This document shows, in pieces, positions 8,362 to 16,878 of a DNA stretch of 64,000 bases (position 1 is the first letter of the stretch; every line of letters begins with the position of its first letter). This DNA comes from Hornefia butyriciproducens (GTDB lineage Bacteria; Bacillota; Clostridia; Peptostreptococcales; Anaerovoracaceae). Both the position numbers and the translations under genes were made by a program. The stretch lies in the NCBI RefSeq assembly GCF_009695915.1, contig NZ_VUMZ01000002.1, positions 124,001 to 188,000 on the forward strand. Reading direction: 5' to 3'. The notes below the pieces were generated by a model. It was not told the DNA's origin. It ran no database searches and saw only the letters and a program-made list of their open reading frames with translations.

Positions 8362-9411
8362 ATGAAAACACTGAGGATTGCGCTGCTCGGCTTCGGGAAC
8401 AGCGGGAAAGCGCTTGCTGAGCTGCTTGCCGACAAGCAGCAGGAAATTATTGAAACATATGACTGCAAAGTGATTGTCACGGCAATCGCAACGGGCAGCC
8501 GTGGGATCGTGCTGAATTCCGAAGGCATCGATCTGCGTCGGGCCGTTTCGGACATTACGGAGAACGGGGCGTTCAGCGAGGGCACTCCGGGGCTCGAAAC
8601 GGGACAGGAGCTGCTGGGAGACGGCGGTGCGGAGCAGGTTCTGGCGAGGGGCGATTTCGACGTGCTTTGTGAGCTGACGCCGCTGAACATTAAGACGGGG
8701 CAGCCGGCCATCGGGCATATTCGCAAGGCGTTTGCCCGGGATGCGCATGTCGTTACGGCGAACAAAGGACCGATTGCCTGGGCGTATCGCGAGCTGCGGG
8801 ATACGGCGGCAGAGCGCGGACTGCGCTTTTACTATGAAACGACGGTCATGGACGGAACGCCGGTATTCAATCTGGTGGAGCATACCCTGAAGCTCTGCAG
8901 AGTACAGGAAGTGTCCGGTATCCTGAACAGCACGACGAATTTTGTTCTTGAGGAAATGGAAAAGGGCGTGCCTTATGATGAGATTATGCGTTCCGGCAGA
9001 GAAAAGGGGTTTATTGAGGCGGACCCGGCGATGGATTTGGAGGGCTATGACGCGGCTGCCAAAATCACCGCACTTCTCAATGTTCTGATGGATGCCGATA
9101 TGACGCCGGATCAGGTGGACCGGAAGGGCATCGAGAATGTTACTCCGGAACAGGTGCGGGCGCTGGCGACGGAAGGGAAGAGTCTCAAACTCCTGTGCCG
9201 GGGCTGGCGGGAGAACGGCCGGGTATTTGCCAGGGTCGCACCGGAAGCCGTCGAGAAAACGGAGTTCCTGGCGACTGTTCACGGGACGACATCGGTTGTG
9301 ACGATTCAGACGGATCTGATGGGGCGGCTTTCCATCGTGGAGGAAGAGCCGGAAATCCTTCAGACCGCCTATGGAGTTTTCAGTGATCTGCTGCGAGTGA
9401 TTACGGAGTGA
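8362..9411 (+). CDS. hom: Homoserine dehydrogenase, short form without ACT domain
   Basis: Reduces aspartate semialdehyde to homoserine for threonine and methionine synthesis. The 349-residue protein starts at an ATG behind AGGAGAGGG and has an N-terminal GFGNSGKA nucleotide loop, VTANKGPIA (near residue 130), the signature GILNSTTNFVLEEM, and EADPAMDLEGYDAAAK with catalytic-region acidic residues. The usual C-terminal ACT regulatory domain is absent, so feedback control by threonine through that domain is not expected. A longer open frame starts further upstream inside prmC, but lacks a ribosome site. It lies about 100 bases after prmC and may share its transcript. Confidence 0.9.
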   Translation: MKTLRIALLGFGNSGKALAELLADKQQEIIETYDCKVIVTAIATGSRGIVLNSEGIDLRRAVSDITENGAFSEGTPGLETGQELLGDGGAEQVLARGDFDVLCELTPLNIKTGQPAIGHIRKAFARDAHVVTANKGPIAWAYRELRDTAAERGLRFYYETTVMDGTPVFNLVEHTLKLCRVQEVSGILNSTTNFVLEEMEKGVPYDEIMRSGREKGFIEADPAMDLEGYDAAAKITALLNVLMDADMTPDQVDRKGIENVTPEQVRALATEGKSLKLLCRGWRENGRVFARVAPEAVEKTEFLATVHGTTSVVTIQTDLMGRLSIVEEEPEILQTAYGVFSDLLRVITE

Positions 9412-9524
9412 ACAAAGCCAGGGCCCGGGGGTGTAAAAAATCCCCCATCCGACTGCGCCAAAATTGGCGTGCGGCTGCGCTAAAATTCGACACAGCGCTG
9501 CACCAAAATTTCGACACGGCGCTG

Positions 9525-9553
9525 TTGACTCGGGACGAAACCTGTGGTATCAT
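9525..9553 (+). promoter_or_regulatory. Promoter of rpmE
   Basis: TTGACT (9525-9530), 17-base spacer, TATCAT (9548-9553). Upstream, three short repeats of the type GCGC(C/T)AAAATT occur at about 9454-9510, possibly only local low-complexity sequence. Confidence 0.7.
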
Positions 9554-9620
9554 AATTAGGCTGCATTTGTGCAGACAAAAATATGCCGGGTGAACACCTG
9601 AGCAGGAAAGAGGTAATAGC

Positions 9621-9821
9621 ATGAAGGAAGGAATCCATCCTGATTACATGGAATGTAAAGTAACTTGCGCATGCGGAAATTCTTTTGTTACGAGATCAAC
9701 CAAGCCGGAACTCCGTCTTGATGTTTGCTCAGCATGTCATCCGTTCTTTACAGGTCAGCAGAAGTTCGCGCACAGAGGCGGACGTGTTGAGAAGTTCAAG
9801 CAGAAGTACAACCTGGACTGA
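9621..9821 (+). CDS. rpmE: 50S ribosomal protein L31 (zinc-binding type)
   Basis: A 66-residue large-subunit ribosomal protein. The four cysteines in CAC (residues 16 and 18) and CSAC (37 and 40) mark the zinc-containing C+ form, rather than the zinc-independent paralogue made under zinc limitation. The start has an AAAGAGGTAAT site. It has its own promoter and is followed by an intrinsic terminator, so it is transcribed alone. In many Clostridia rpmE sits directly after rho; here four genes separate them. Confidence 0.97.
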   Translation: MKEGIHPDYMECKVTCACGNSFVTRSTKPELRLDVCSACHPFFTGQQKFAHRGGRVEKFKQKYNLD

Positions 9822-9845
9822 TCCTGTCAATCAGAAGAGAATCCG

Positions 9846-9895
9846 AAGAGGCTGTTGCACGAACGATGAAAATCGTCCGAGGCGCGGCCTCTTTT
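9846..9895 (+). terminator. Terminator of rpmE
   Basis: AAGAGGC (9846-9852) pairs with GCCTCTT (9887-9893), enclosing a second hairpin ACGAT-GAAA-ATCGT; a short T run follows at 9892-9895. Confidence 0.7.
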
Positions 9896-10016
9896 CATGT
9901 GCTGAAAAAACCTTGATTTAACAGCGCGTACGCACCGGAAAACCAGAAAGTTCAAGGGTTTACAGCAGACTCGCCGGGATAATACAGTCAGACCCGAGAG
10001 AATAATGCAGATTTTT

Positions 10017-10045
10017 TTGACAATTCCGCCAAAAGATGCTATACT
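10017..10045 (+). promoter_or_regulatory. Strong promoter upstream of the small membrane protein
   Basis: TTGACA (10017-10022), 17-base spacer, TATACT (10040-10045), close to consensus. Confidence 0.75.
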
Positions 10046-10222
10046 TTAGTTGATGTTGGGATGCTGTAATGTTTTGTAATGTCATATTCAGTTTATGCCG
10101 CCTGCGGTAAAAGCACAAAGAATATTCGGGCGTTTGAATCGGAACATGAGGACTGTAAAAAGAGTAAAAAAGTCAAAGTGAAGCACAGCTGGAAAACTAC
10201 TTGGTAGAAGGGGGGATACAAA

Positions 10223-10417
10223 ATGCCGTTCTTTAATGTAATCGTAACAATAGTGGGCCTGGTTATATGGATAGTGATAATTGCGCTGGTAATACGCGTC
10301 GGCTTAAAATTTTATCGGAAAATCAGCAATATCGAAAGAAACGTAAATGCAATCTTAGAAGTATCAAACGAAGACAGTGACAGCGCGGAGGCGTCTGAAA
10401 CAGAAAACGGTAAATGA
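10223..10417 (+). CDS. Small single-pass membrane protein of unknown function
   Basis: A 64-residue protein with one hydrophobic helix (about residues 5-27, VIVTIVGLVIWIVIIALVI) followed by a short basic amphipathic stretch and an acidic Ser/Glu-rich tail. An AGAAGGGGGGA ribosome site and an almost consensus promoter support expression. I do not recognise the family. It could be a small accessory subunit or stress peptide; position next to a Crp/Fnr regulator is suggestive but the two converge. Confidence 0.6.
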   Translation: MPFFNVIVTIVGLVIWIVIIALVIRVGLKFYRKISNIERNVNAILEVSNEDSDSAEASETENGK

Positions 10418-10468
10418 TAAAACTTCGGGGAATCCTGCGGCGGACTTCCCCGGGAATCCTGCGGCAGC

Positions 10469-11212
10469 CTATACGAGAATTCGAAACTGGCGGTTCTTAC
10501 TTTCGATGAGCCCGTCATCCTTCATGGCGCGAAGCTCCCGCATCATGGAGGAGCGGTCCACCATCAGATATTCGGCCAGTTGTCCCAGTGTCATAGGAAT
10601 CGTAAAAAGACGATCTGGAGGTGAGGACAACGTGTTCGGCGTTTTTTTTGTGCCTCCTTCCCCGGAACGGACAGCGGAGGATCTGTCTACGGCGATGCCG
10701 CTGCCCGCGAGACGGCGGCCGGTCTGAGAGCGCACATGCTTCAGATAAGTCATAAGCTTGTCGCGGGTGGAATTCTGCCCCAGAATTGAGATGTGCAGCG
10801 ACAGCTCCTGAGCCTTCTGAGCCGTCATCATGAAAAGGTTGCTGATGAGCTGGCTGTGATGGGCGCAGAGATTCTCGCAGGGCGTGATGATATGATTGTA
10901 ATCCAGATAGACGACAGTGCAGTCCGTAAGTGCCTTGACGATGTATTCGAAGTTTTCCAGCGGCAGGGAAAACAGCTCTCCGAAGACATCTCCGCCCTCG
11001 TATCTCTCTAACAGAAACAAATCCCCCTCCTCGTTGAGAATCTCCAGACGCGCCTGCCCGCGGAACAAAACCGCGACGCTGGCGGGCACGCCCGCCGAGT
11101 AGGACAGGATAGTGTCGTCTTTTCTGTATTTTCTTGTGATCGGTTTGAAGCAGGGAATCATCATGTCGATGGAATCCTGACCGATGTTGTCCAGCAGACT
11201 GACTTTTTCCAT
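10469..11212 (-). CDS. Crp/Fnr family transcriptional regulator
   Basis: A 247-residue regulator with an N-terminal cyclic-nucleotide-binding-type beta barrel (residues about 15-125, including GDVFGELFSL) and a C-terminal winged helix (LGQLAEYLMVDRSSMMRELRAMKDDG, written here in two parts: LGQLAEYLMVDRSS then MMRELRAMKDDG, about residues 205-232). Between them is an unusual Ser/Thr/Arg-rich insert (about residues 165-195). The cysteines seen do not match an Fnr iron-sulfur cluster pattern, so the signal is unknown. The ATG is preceded by GGAGG at five to six bases. It is divergent from the acyl-CoA dehydrogenase/flavodiiron operon and a candidate operator lies between them, so it probably controls that operon. 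Confidence 0.88.
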   Translation of the reverse strand: MEKVSLLDNIGQDSIDMMIPCFKPITRKYRKDDTILSYSAGVPASVAVLFRGQARLEILNEEGDLFLLERYEGGDVFGELFSLPLENFEYIVKALTDCTVVYLDYNHIITPCENLCAHHSQLISNLFMMTAQKAQELSLHISILGQNSTRDKLMTYLKHVRSQTGRRLAGSGIAVDRSSAVRSGEGGTKKTPNTLSSPPDRLFTIPMTLGQLAEYLMVDRSSMMRELRAMKDDGLIESKNRQFRILV

Positions 11213-11278
11213 AGGTGCCTCCGTACAAAGTGAATTAAGGGGTGCGCGTTCCGTGTTTTTTTAATAATATCACAAAAA

Positions 11279-11295
11279 GTTGCAAATGTCACAAC
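11279..11295. promoter_or_regulatory. Candidate Crp/Fnr operator
   Basis: Inverted repeat GTTG-N9-CAAC centred at 11287, about 40 bases before the predicted start of transcription of the rightward operon, the classic spacing for class II activation by Crp/Fnr proteins. It also lies upstream of the regulator gene, so autoregulation is possible. Confidence 0.45.
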
Positions 11296-11314
11296 ATCGC
11301 CTGCAAAAGTAGGA

Positions 11315-11320
11315 TATAAT
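11315..11320 (+). promoter_or_regulatory. -10 element of the acyl-CoA dehydrogenase/flavodiiron operon
   Basis: A perfect TATAAT with no good -35 at 17 bases (CAACAT at 11292-11297), which fits an activator-dependent promoter using the overlapping GTTG/CAAC site. Confidence 0.55.
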
Positions 11321-11423
11321 TTCGGTACAAAATATTCAGACAATACTATTAACTTTTGTCCGGCTGCCCGGCAGGGACGCCGGAAATACAGGAACTTTTG
11401 TGAATCCGGGAGGTGACAGACAA

Positions 11424-13355
11424 ATGCTTTTTAAAACTACAGAGGCTCATGAAGAGCTCAGGGCTAAGGTCAGAGCGTTTGCAGAGGAGGAAATTAAGCC
11501 TATCGCGTTTAAGCTGGACCAGAGCAATGAATTCCCCCACGAGGCAGTAGCCAAGATGGCGAAACTCGGTCTGATGGGAATACCATATCCGAAAAAATAC
11601 GGCGGAGCGGAGCTTGATGTTCTAAGCTACGCGATTGCAGTCGAAGAACTAGCCCGCGTGGACGGCGGCGCAGGCGTTATTCTGTCCGCGCACACATCGC
11701 TGGGAACTTATCCTATCGCGGCTTATGGAACTGAAGAGCAGAAGCAGAAGTATCTGGTTCCTCTGGCGAAAGGTGAGAAGCTGGGAGCTTTTGGCCTGAC
11801 GGAGCCCAACGCAGGATCAGATGCGAGCGGAACAGAGACCACTGCGGTGCTTCAGGGCGATCATTACATCCTGAACGGCGGAAAGGTGTTCATTACCAAT
11901 GCGCCGATCGCAGACACTTACGTTGTCTTTGCGGTCACCACGCCTAACATCGGGACGCACGGAATCAGCGCGTTCATTGTCGAGAAGGATTACGAGGGCT
12001 TCGAGTTCGGCGACCACTATGACAAAATGGGAATCCGCTCATCCTCAACTGCGGAGCTGATTTTCAATGATGTGAAGGTACCGAAGGAAAATCTGCTGGG
12101 CCACGAGGGAGAAGGCTTCAAGATCGCCATGTCCACGCTGGACGGCGGCCGCATCGGAATCGCCGCGCAGGCACTGGGAATCGCACAGGGCGCCTTTGAA
12201 CATGCGAAGGAATACGCACTGGAAAGAGTACAGTTCGGGATGCCGATCGCATATCAGCAGGCAAACCAGTTCAAGTTCGCCGATATGGCCATTAAACTGC
12301 GGAACGCACGGTTCCAGGTCTATTCCGCAGCAGAACTGAAGCAGGCTCATGAACCCTATGGAATGGAGGCCGCAATGGCGAAGGCGTACGCGTCGGATAT
12401 TGCGCTGGAGGTCTGCAACGATGCCCTGCAGCTCTACGGAGGAAACGGCTTCCTCAAGGGAATGGAGGTAGAGAGAGCTTACCGCGACGCCAAGATTACT
12501 ACGATCTATGAAGGAACAAATGAAATTCAGAGGATCGTAATCGCTGCGAATATTCTGGGTAAACCGCCAAAAATGAATGTGGCGGGAGGAAAGCAGAAGG
12601 GACCCATCACCGGAGCCCGGAAAAAGGAGATCTACAGCAAAGGCAGCGCACAGGAACGAGTGGATCAGCTGGTAGAGGCTCTGAAGGCAGACGGCTATGA
12701 CTTCACAGTGGGAATTGACCCGATGACGCCGATTGTCGATGCGGACCGCGTCGTTTCCGCCGGAAAGGGGATCGGCGATAAGAAGAACATGAAACTGATC
12801 GAGGATCTGGCGAAGCAGGCCGGCGCAGCCATAGGCTCCTCCAGACCGGTGGCGGAGACGCTGAAATATCTTCCGCTGGACCGCTATGTCGGTATGTCCG
12901 GGCAGAAGTTCAGCGGCAATCTGTACATCGCCTGCGGAATCTCCGGAGCAGGTCAGCATCTGAAGGGGATCCGGGAGGCTACCACCATCGTGGCCATCAA
13001 CAAAAATAAGAATGCACCGATTTTCAAGAATGCGGATTACGGCATTGTAGGAGATGTGATGGAGATTCTTCCTCTGCTGACAAAGGCACTGGACAACGGC
13101 GAGGAGAAGAAACCGGCGCCGCCGAGAGTCAAGATGAGAAAGGCAACCATTCTGAAGGAGCCCTCTCACTGGACGACGTATGTATGCGACGGATGCGGAT
13201 ACGAATATGATCCGGCCGTCGGTGACGAAGAAGGCGGCATCAGCCCGGGAACCACATTCGAGTCACTGCCGGAAGAGTGGATCTGCCCGGTATGCGGCGA
13301 GGAAAAGACCGCGTTCATCGAGGTTGAAAAAGTATCGAATAAGGAGGATCAGTAA
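11424..13355 (+). CDS. Fusion of acyl-CoA dehydrogenase, ETF-alpha FAD domain and rubredoxin
   Basis: A 643-residue fusion. Residues 1-380 are an acyl-CoA dehydrogenase with [14 protein letters not shown], the FAD-binding [11 protein letters not shown] segment, and [10 protein letters not shown] carrying the catalytic glutamate near residue 361. Residues about 430-550 are the FAD domain of ETF alpha ([12 protein letters not shown]-equivalent [18 protein letters not shown]). The last 60 residues are rubredoxin with CDGCGYEYD and CPVCGEE iron ligands. ETF beta and the N-terminal half of ETF alpha are missing. Electrons could thus pass from acyl-CoA to two flavins and then to the rubredoxin iron. 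The gene overlaps the next one, a flavodiiron protein, by one base. Start 11424 follows GGGAGG. Confidence 0.93.
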   Translation: MLFKTTEAHEELRAKVRAFAEEEIKPIAFKLDQSNEFPHEAVAKMAKLGLMGIPYPKKYGGAELDVLSYAIAVEELARVDGGAGVILSAHTSLGTYPIAAYGTEEQKQKYLVPLAKGEKLGAFGLTEPNAGSDASGTETTAVLQGDHYILNGGKVFITNAPIADTYVVFAVTTPNIGTHGISAFIVEKDYEGFEFGDHYDKMGIRSSSTAELIFNDVKVPKENLLGHEGEGFKIAMSTLDGGRIGIAAQALGIAQGAFEHAKEYALERVQFGMPIAYQQANQFKFADMAIKLRNARFQVYSAAELKQAHEPYGMEAAMAKAYASDIALEVCNDALQLYGGNGFLKGMEVERAYRDAKITTIYEGTNEIQRIVIAANILGKPPKMNVAGGKQKGPITGARKKEIYSKGSAQERVDQLVEALKADGYDFTVGIDPMTPIVDADRVVSAGKGIGDKKNMKLIEDLAKQAGAAIGSSRPVAETLKYLPLDRYVGMSGQKFSGNLYIACGISGAGQHLKGIREATTIVAINKNKNAPIFKNADYGIVGDVMEILPLLTKALDNGEEKKPAPPRVKMRKATILKEPSHWTTYVCDGCGYEYDPAVGDEEGGISPGTTFESLPEEWICPVCGEEKTAFIEVEKVSNKEDQ

Positions 13356-14566
13356 TGCATTGCGTAAGAAAGGTAACCGACGACCTGTACTGGGTCGGAG
13401 CGAACGATAAAAGACTGCATCTGTTTGAGAGCATCCATCCGATTGAAGACGGCGTTTCCTACAACTCGTATCTTCTGATGGACGAGAAGACCGTTCTGTT
13501 CGACACGGCAGACTGGTCTGTAGGACGCCAGTTCTGCGAGAACGTGGAATATGTTCTGAACGGGAAACCGCTGGATATCATGGTAATCAACCATCTGGAG
13601 CCGGATCATGCGGCCTCTATCAACGAAATTATCCTTCGGTATCCGGACGTCAAGGTGGTCTCCACAGAAAAGGCGTGGCTGCTGATGAATCAGTTCAACT
13701 TCGGCGTTGAGGAAGAGAACTTCATCATGGTGAAGGAAGGCGACACCATGAAATTCGGAAAGCACGAGGTCACCTTCGTGGCCGCTCCGATGGTTCACTG
13801 GCCGGAGGCCATGGTCACCTTCGATCTGACCAACGGCGTTCTGTTCAGCGCGGATGCCTTCGGTTCCTTCAAATCGCTGGACGGCGCTTTGTTCGCGGAT
13901 GAGGTGGACTTCAAGGACGAGTGGATCGATGAAGCCCGGCGCTACTATACAAACATCGTCGGCAAATACGGACCGCAGGTCATGGCTTTGTTAAAGAAGG
14001 CCTCCGCCATCGATATCAAAATGCTGTGCCCCCTTCACGGACCGGTGTGGCGCAAAGATATTCCCTGGCTGTTGGATAAATACATCCACTGGGCGACATA
14101 TACGCCGGAAGAAAAGGGCGTGATGATCGTATACGCTTCCATGTACGGCAACACGATGAACGCCGCTCAGATCCTGGCTGCGAAGCTCCATGAAAAGGGC
14201 TTCCACAATGTCCATATGTATGATGTGGCGGAGACACATGTGTCTTATCTGATCGGACAGGCTTTTAAGCTGAGCCATATTGCGATTCTGTCCGTGACCT
14301 ATAATCTGAACGTCTTTCCGCCTATGCAGAACTTCATTGACGATATGAAGCGCTTGAATATGCAGAAACGCGTGGTCGGCGTGGTGGAGAACGGCTCCTG
14401 GGCGCCTCAGGCCGGCACTCTGATCTGCGAGGAACTGGACGAGATGAAGCAGATGACTGTGCTGAACGAGCAGGTATCCCTGCTTTCCGCCGTGAACAAA
14501 ATGACTGCGGATGAGCTGGACGGACTAGCTGACAGCATTATCGAGTCGATGAAGCAGGATTATTAA
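13355..14566 (+). CDS. Flavodiiron protein (A-type flavoprotein, O2/NO reductase)
   Basis: Reduces oxygen to water, or nitric oxide to nitrous oxide, at a diiron site fed by FMN. The 403-residue protein has a metallo-beta-lactamase-like domain with the diiron ligands HLEPDHA (near residue 79), MVHWPEAM, FSADAFGS and CPLHGPVW, then a flavodoxin domain starting at about residue 255 (MIVYASMYGNT). No cytoplasmic rubredoxin domain is attached; the upstream fusion protein carries one. The AAGGAGGATCAG site sits within the end of that gene and the codons overlap by one base. Together the two products look like an oxygen-scavenging chain using acyl-CoA as the reductant; this coupling is inferred. 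Confidence 0.95.
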   Translation: MHCVRKVTDDLYWVGANDKRLHLFESIHPIEDGVSYNSYLLMDEKTVLFDTADWSVGRQFCENVEYVLNGKPLDIMVINHLEPDHAASINEIILRYPDVKVVSTEKAWLLMNQFNFGVEEENFIMVKEGDTMKFGKHEVTFVAAPMVHWPEAMVTFDLTNGVLFSADAFGSFKSLDGALFADEVDFKDEWIDEARRYYTNIVGKYGPQVMALLKKASAIDIKMLCPLHGPVWRKDIPWLLDKYIHWATYTPEEKGVMIVYASMYGNTMNAAQILAAKLHEKGFHNVHMYDVAETHVSYLIGQAFKLSHIAILSVTYNLNVFPPMQNFIDDMKRLNMQKRVVGVVENGSWAPQAGTLICEELDEMKQMTVLNEQVSLLSAVNKMTADELDGLADSIIESMKQDY

Positions 14567-14578
14567 GCAGCGTCTGCT

Positions 14579-14603
14579 CATTAAGTCCCCACCGGACTTA
14601 ATG
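14579..14603. repeat. Palindromic intergenic element, copy 1
   Basis: CATTAAGTCC-CCACC-GGACTTAATG, a perfect 10-bp inverted repeat. Related copies lie at 58816-58840 (with similar flanks), in part at about 58892-58912, and in reverse orientation near 60181-60198. Confidence 0.7.
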
Positions 14604-14658
14604 GCTGGGCACGCATTAAGCAAATACTGCACTGATTGCATAACAGATCTGCCATTGC

Positions 14659-14688
14659 TTCCGGCCGGGCGTGAGCGCCCGGCCGGAA
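14659..14688 (+). repeat. 13-bp perfect GC-rich hairpin after the flavodiiron gene
   Basis: TTCCGGCCGGGCG and its exact complement flank the loop TGAG. No T-tract follows directly; a true terminator comes next, so this hairpin may stabilise the mRNA 3' end. Confidence 0.75.
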
Positions 14689-14695
14689 GACTGCT

Positions 14696-14722
14696 GCGCT
14701 GAGTAATCAGCGCGGTTTTTTT
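14696..14722 (+). terminator. Terminator of the acyl-CoA dehydrogenase/flavodiiron operon
   Basis: GCGCTGA-GTAA-TCAGCGC followed by GG and seven T residues (14716-14722). Confidence 0.9.
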
Positions 14723-14876
14723 GTTTCTGTACTTCTCATTCCCCGCGATCCTTCAGGAGAGATCCTGCGTGTTCGGCTAATTCATTGAAGTCGATGCTGC
14801 AGCTGCCGTCCCAGATTCCAACAGGAACTCGGTCGCTGAAGGTGCAGATAAAAGGAACGTATGTTCGTGCTTCCTG

Positions 14877-14905
14877 TTGAAAAACCCCGCGGCTTATTGT
14901 ATAAT
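14877..14905 (+). promoter_or_regulatory. Promoter of the BMP-domain/phosphoesterase/alpha-galactosidase operon
   Basis: TTGAAA (14877-14882), 17-base spacer, TATAAT (14900-14905). Confidence 0.8.
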
Positions 14906-14958
14906 GAATCATCAGATTCAGACAGGAGTGAATGTCTTGCTGTGAAGGAGGAGCGTTC

Positions 14959-16878
14959 GTGATCGACTATAAAATCGTAAGGAAACGGGGAGAAAAGGAA
15001 TATCACCGGGCGGTGGCCAAAGGACGTTATCCGTACCTGCCGGCGCTGGACGACCTGCTTTCCATGGAAGAGACCGTGGGGGAGGAATATCTGGGAACGA
15101 TGGAGATCCCGGTTCACATGATTCGCGGAACGAAAACCGTGGGGAGGAAGGAATCCTTTTCCTACGGGTTCATGCCTCTCCTGGAGCCGGGCAGCGAGTT
15201 TGCGGCTAAGTGGGTTAGTCTGTATGATATTCAGATGGATACAGGGTTTACCGATCCCGTCAAAGTTTATGAATATATGAACTGCTTCTATGTGGCTGAG
15301 GGTAACAAGCGGGTTTCGGTGATGAAGTACCTGAACGGAGACTCGATTCTGGCGGATGTGACACGGGTGATTCCCAAAAAGACGGAGGAGAAAGACCGGA
15401 TGATTTATTATGAATTCCTGGATTTTTACCGCGTCACGGGGGTTTACGGAATAACATTCTCGGAACTGGGCTGCTATAAACGCCTGGCGGAGTATTTCGG
15501 ACGGGATCTCCAGACGGCCTGGCCGGAGGAGACGGTACGGCTTTTGAAAACAGTCTTTGTTTATTTTGGCGTGCTTTTTGCGGAGAAGGGAGGCGGGCGG
15601 CTCGATATAACGGCGGCGGATGCGCTTCTGATTTATCTGTCCGTTTACAGTATCGACTCGCTGACCTGCAAACCTCCGGAGGAGATCCGCCGAAGGATGG
15701 ACAAGCTCTGGAAGGAATTCCGGACGGGCATCCGGGAGGAGGCGATTGACATTGTCGATACGCCCGAACTCTTCGGCGGGACTCGGTCTTCCGGGATTTT
15801 CAGTCTCTTTGCAGGAAGCGTTTACAGCGAGGCGAAGCCTCTCCGGGTTGCCTTTGTACATGAGAAAAACGCAGAAAACTCCAGCTGGGTCTATTCCCAT
15901 GAGCTGGGGCTGGAATACCTGGAGGAATGTTTCGACGGAATCGTAACGACGGAGGTTTTTTCGGACTGTGGAAACGACGAAGCCGTCCGGGCGGCAATTG
16001 ACCGCGCTGTGGAGCATGGCGCCGAGGTGATCTTCACAACGTCTCCGTCCCTGATGGCGGAGACCTTCCGTTCCGCAATTCATTATCCGAAGATCAGATT
16101 TCTGAACTGCTCGGTCAAACTGCAGCATCAGGCGGTCAGGACCTATTACACCCGCTCCTATGAGGTCAAATTCGTTCTTGGAGCACTGGCGGCGTGCCTT
16201 GCGGAGAACCATCGTATCGGTTATCGGGCGGATTATCCGATATACGGGTATATTGCCAATATCAATGCTTTTGCGGCCGGAGCGGCTATGATTGATCCGC
16301 AGAGCAGAGTGATTCTGACCTGGGCTACAAAGGAGAAATCAGACTGGCGGCGGGAACTGGCGGAGCAGGAGGTTTCGGTGGTTTCCGGAGCGGATATGCA
16401 GCCTCTGCACAGCACCTCCCGGGAGTACGGCCTGTACCGGTATGAAGCCGGAGAACCGATGAATCTGGCGGTTCCCTGCTGGAATTGGGGAAGATATTAT
16501 GAGCTGATCCTCCGGACGGTGATGAACGGAACCTGGGATGGACTGAATGCGGTGAAGAGGCATCAGGCGGTTAACTACTGGTACGGGATGAGTTCGGGAA
16601 TTCTGGATCTGCAGCTGCTGCGGGACTTCAGCCCCGGAACGCGGCGTATGGTGAAATACCTGCGGGACGGAATCGTTTCCGGAAACATCTATCCGTTTGA
16701 AGGCGAGCTGAAAGACCGGCAGGGGAGAGTACGGCAGAGGGAAGGCCGGATGAGCAACGAGGGAATCATCGGTATGGACTGGCTGCTGGATAACGTGGAC
16801 GGCTCGCTGCCTAAACTTGAAGAACTGAAGTCTACCGCGAAGAATGCGGTAAGCGTCAGCGGGGTAATAGAAAAATGA
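14959..16878 (+). CDS. Cytoplasmic BMP-family (PnrA-like) ligand-binding protein
   Basis: A 639-residue protein in two parts. Residues 1-290 hold a globular domain with EGNKRVSVMKYL near residue 95, reminiscent of a ParB-like nuclease fold motif. Residues about 295-560 match the BMP/PnrA nucleoside-binding periplasmic fold (VAFVHEKNAENSSWVYSHELG, IFTTSPSLM, IGYRADYPIYGYIANINAFAAGA, in separated pieces). There is no signal peptide or lipobox, so unlike transporter-linked BMP lipoproteins it should be cytoplasmic, and no ABC transporter of that type is adjacent. GTG 14959 is chosen because AAGGAGGAG precedes it. The gene overlaps the phosphoesterase by four bases. A sensor or enzyme role for a nucleoside-like ligand is possible but unproven. 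Confidence 0.75.
   Translation: MIDYKIVRKRGEKEYHRAVAKGRYPYLPALDDLLSMEETVGEEYLGTMEIPVHMIRGTKTVGRKESFSYGFMPLLEPGSEFAAKWVSLYDIQMDTGFTDPVKVYEYMNCFYVAEGNKRVSVMKYLNGDSILADVTRVIPKKTEEKDRMIYYEFLDFYRVTGVYGITFSELGCYKRLAEYFGRDLQTAWPEETVRLLKTVFVYFGVLFAEKGGGRLDITAADALLIYLSVYSIDSLTCKPPEEIRRRMDKLWKEFRTGIREEAIDIVDTPELFGGTRSSGIFSLFAGSVYSEAKPLRVAFVHEKNAENSSWVYSHELGLEYLEECFDGIVTTEVFSDCGNDEAVRAAIDRAVEHGAEVIFTTSPSLMAETFRSAIHYPKIRFLNCSVKLQHQAVRTYYTRSYEVKFVLGALAACLAENHRIGYRADYPIYGYIANINAFAAGAAMIDPQSRVILTWATKEKSDWRRELAEQEVSVVSGADMQPLHSTSREYGLYRYEAGEPMNLAVPCWNWGRYYELILRTVMNGTWDGLNAVKRHQAVNYWYGMSSGILDLQLLRDFSPGTRRMVKYLRDGIVSGNIYPFEGELKDRQGRVRQREGRMSNEGIIGMDWLLDNVDGSLPKLEELKSTAKNAVSVSGVIEK

Larger units (their letters stand above)
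9822..10222. other. Intergenic region after rpmE
   Basis: Apart from the rpmE terminator and the downstream promoter (both listed), no gene is seen. The promoter leaves a 170-base leader ahead of the small membrane-protein gene; I found no recognisable riboswitch in it. Confidence 0.5.
14567..14958. other. Intergenic region with repeat, hairpins and promoter
   Basis: Contains, in order, the palindromic intergenic element, the 13-bp hairpin, the intrinsic terminator and the promoter of the BMP-domain gene, all annotated separately. No coding sequence is supported. Confidence 0.7.
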
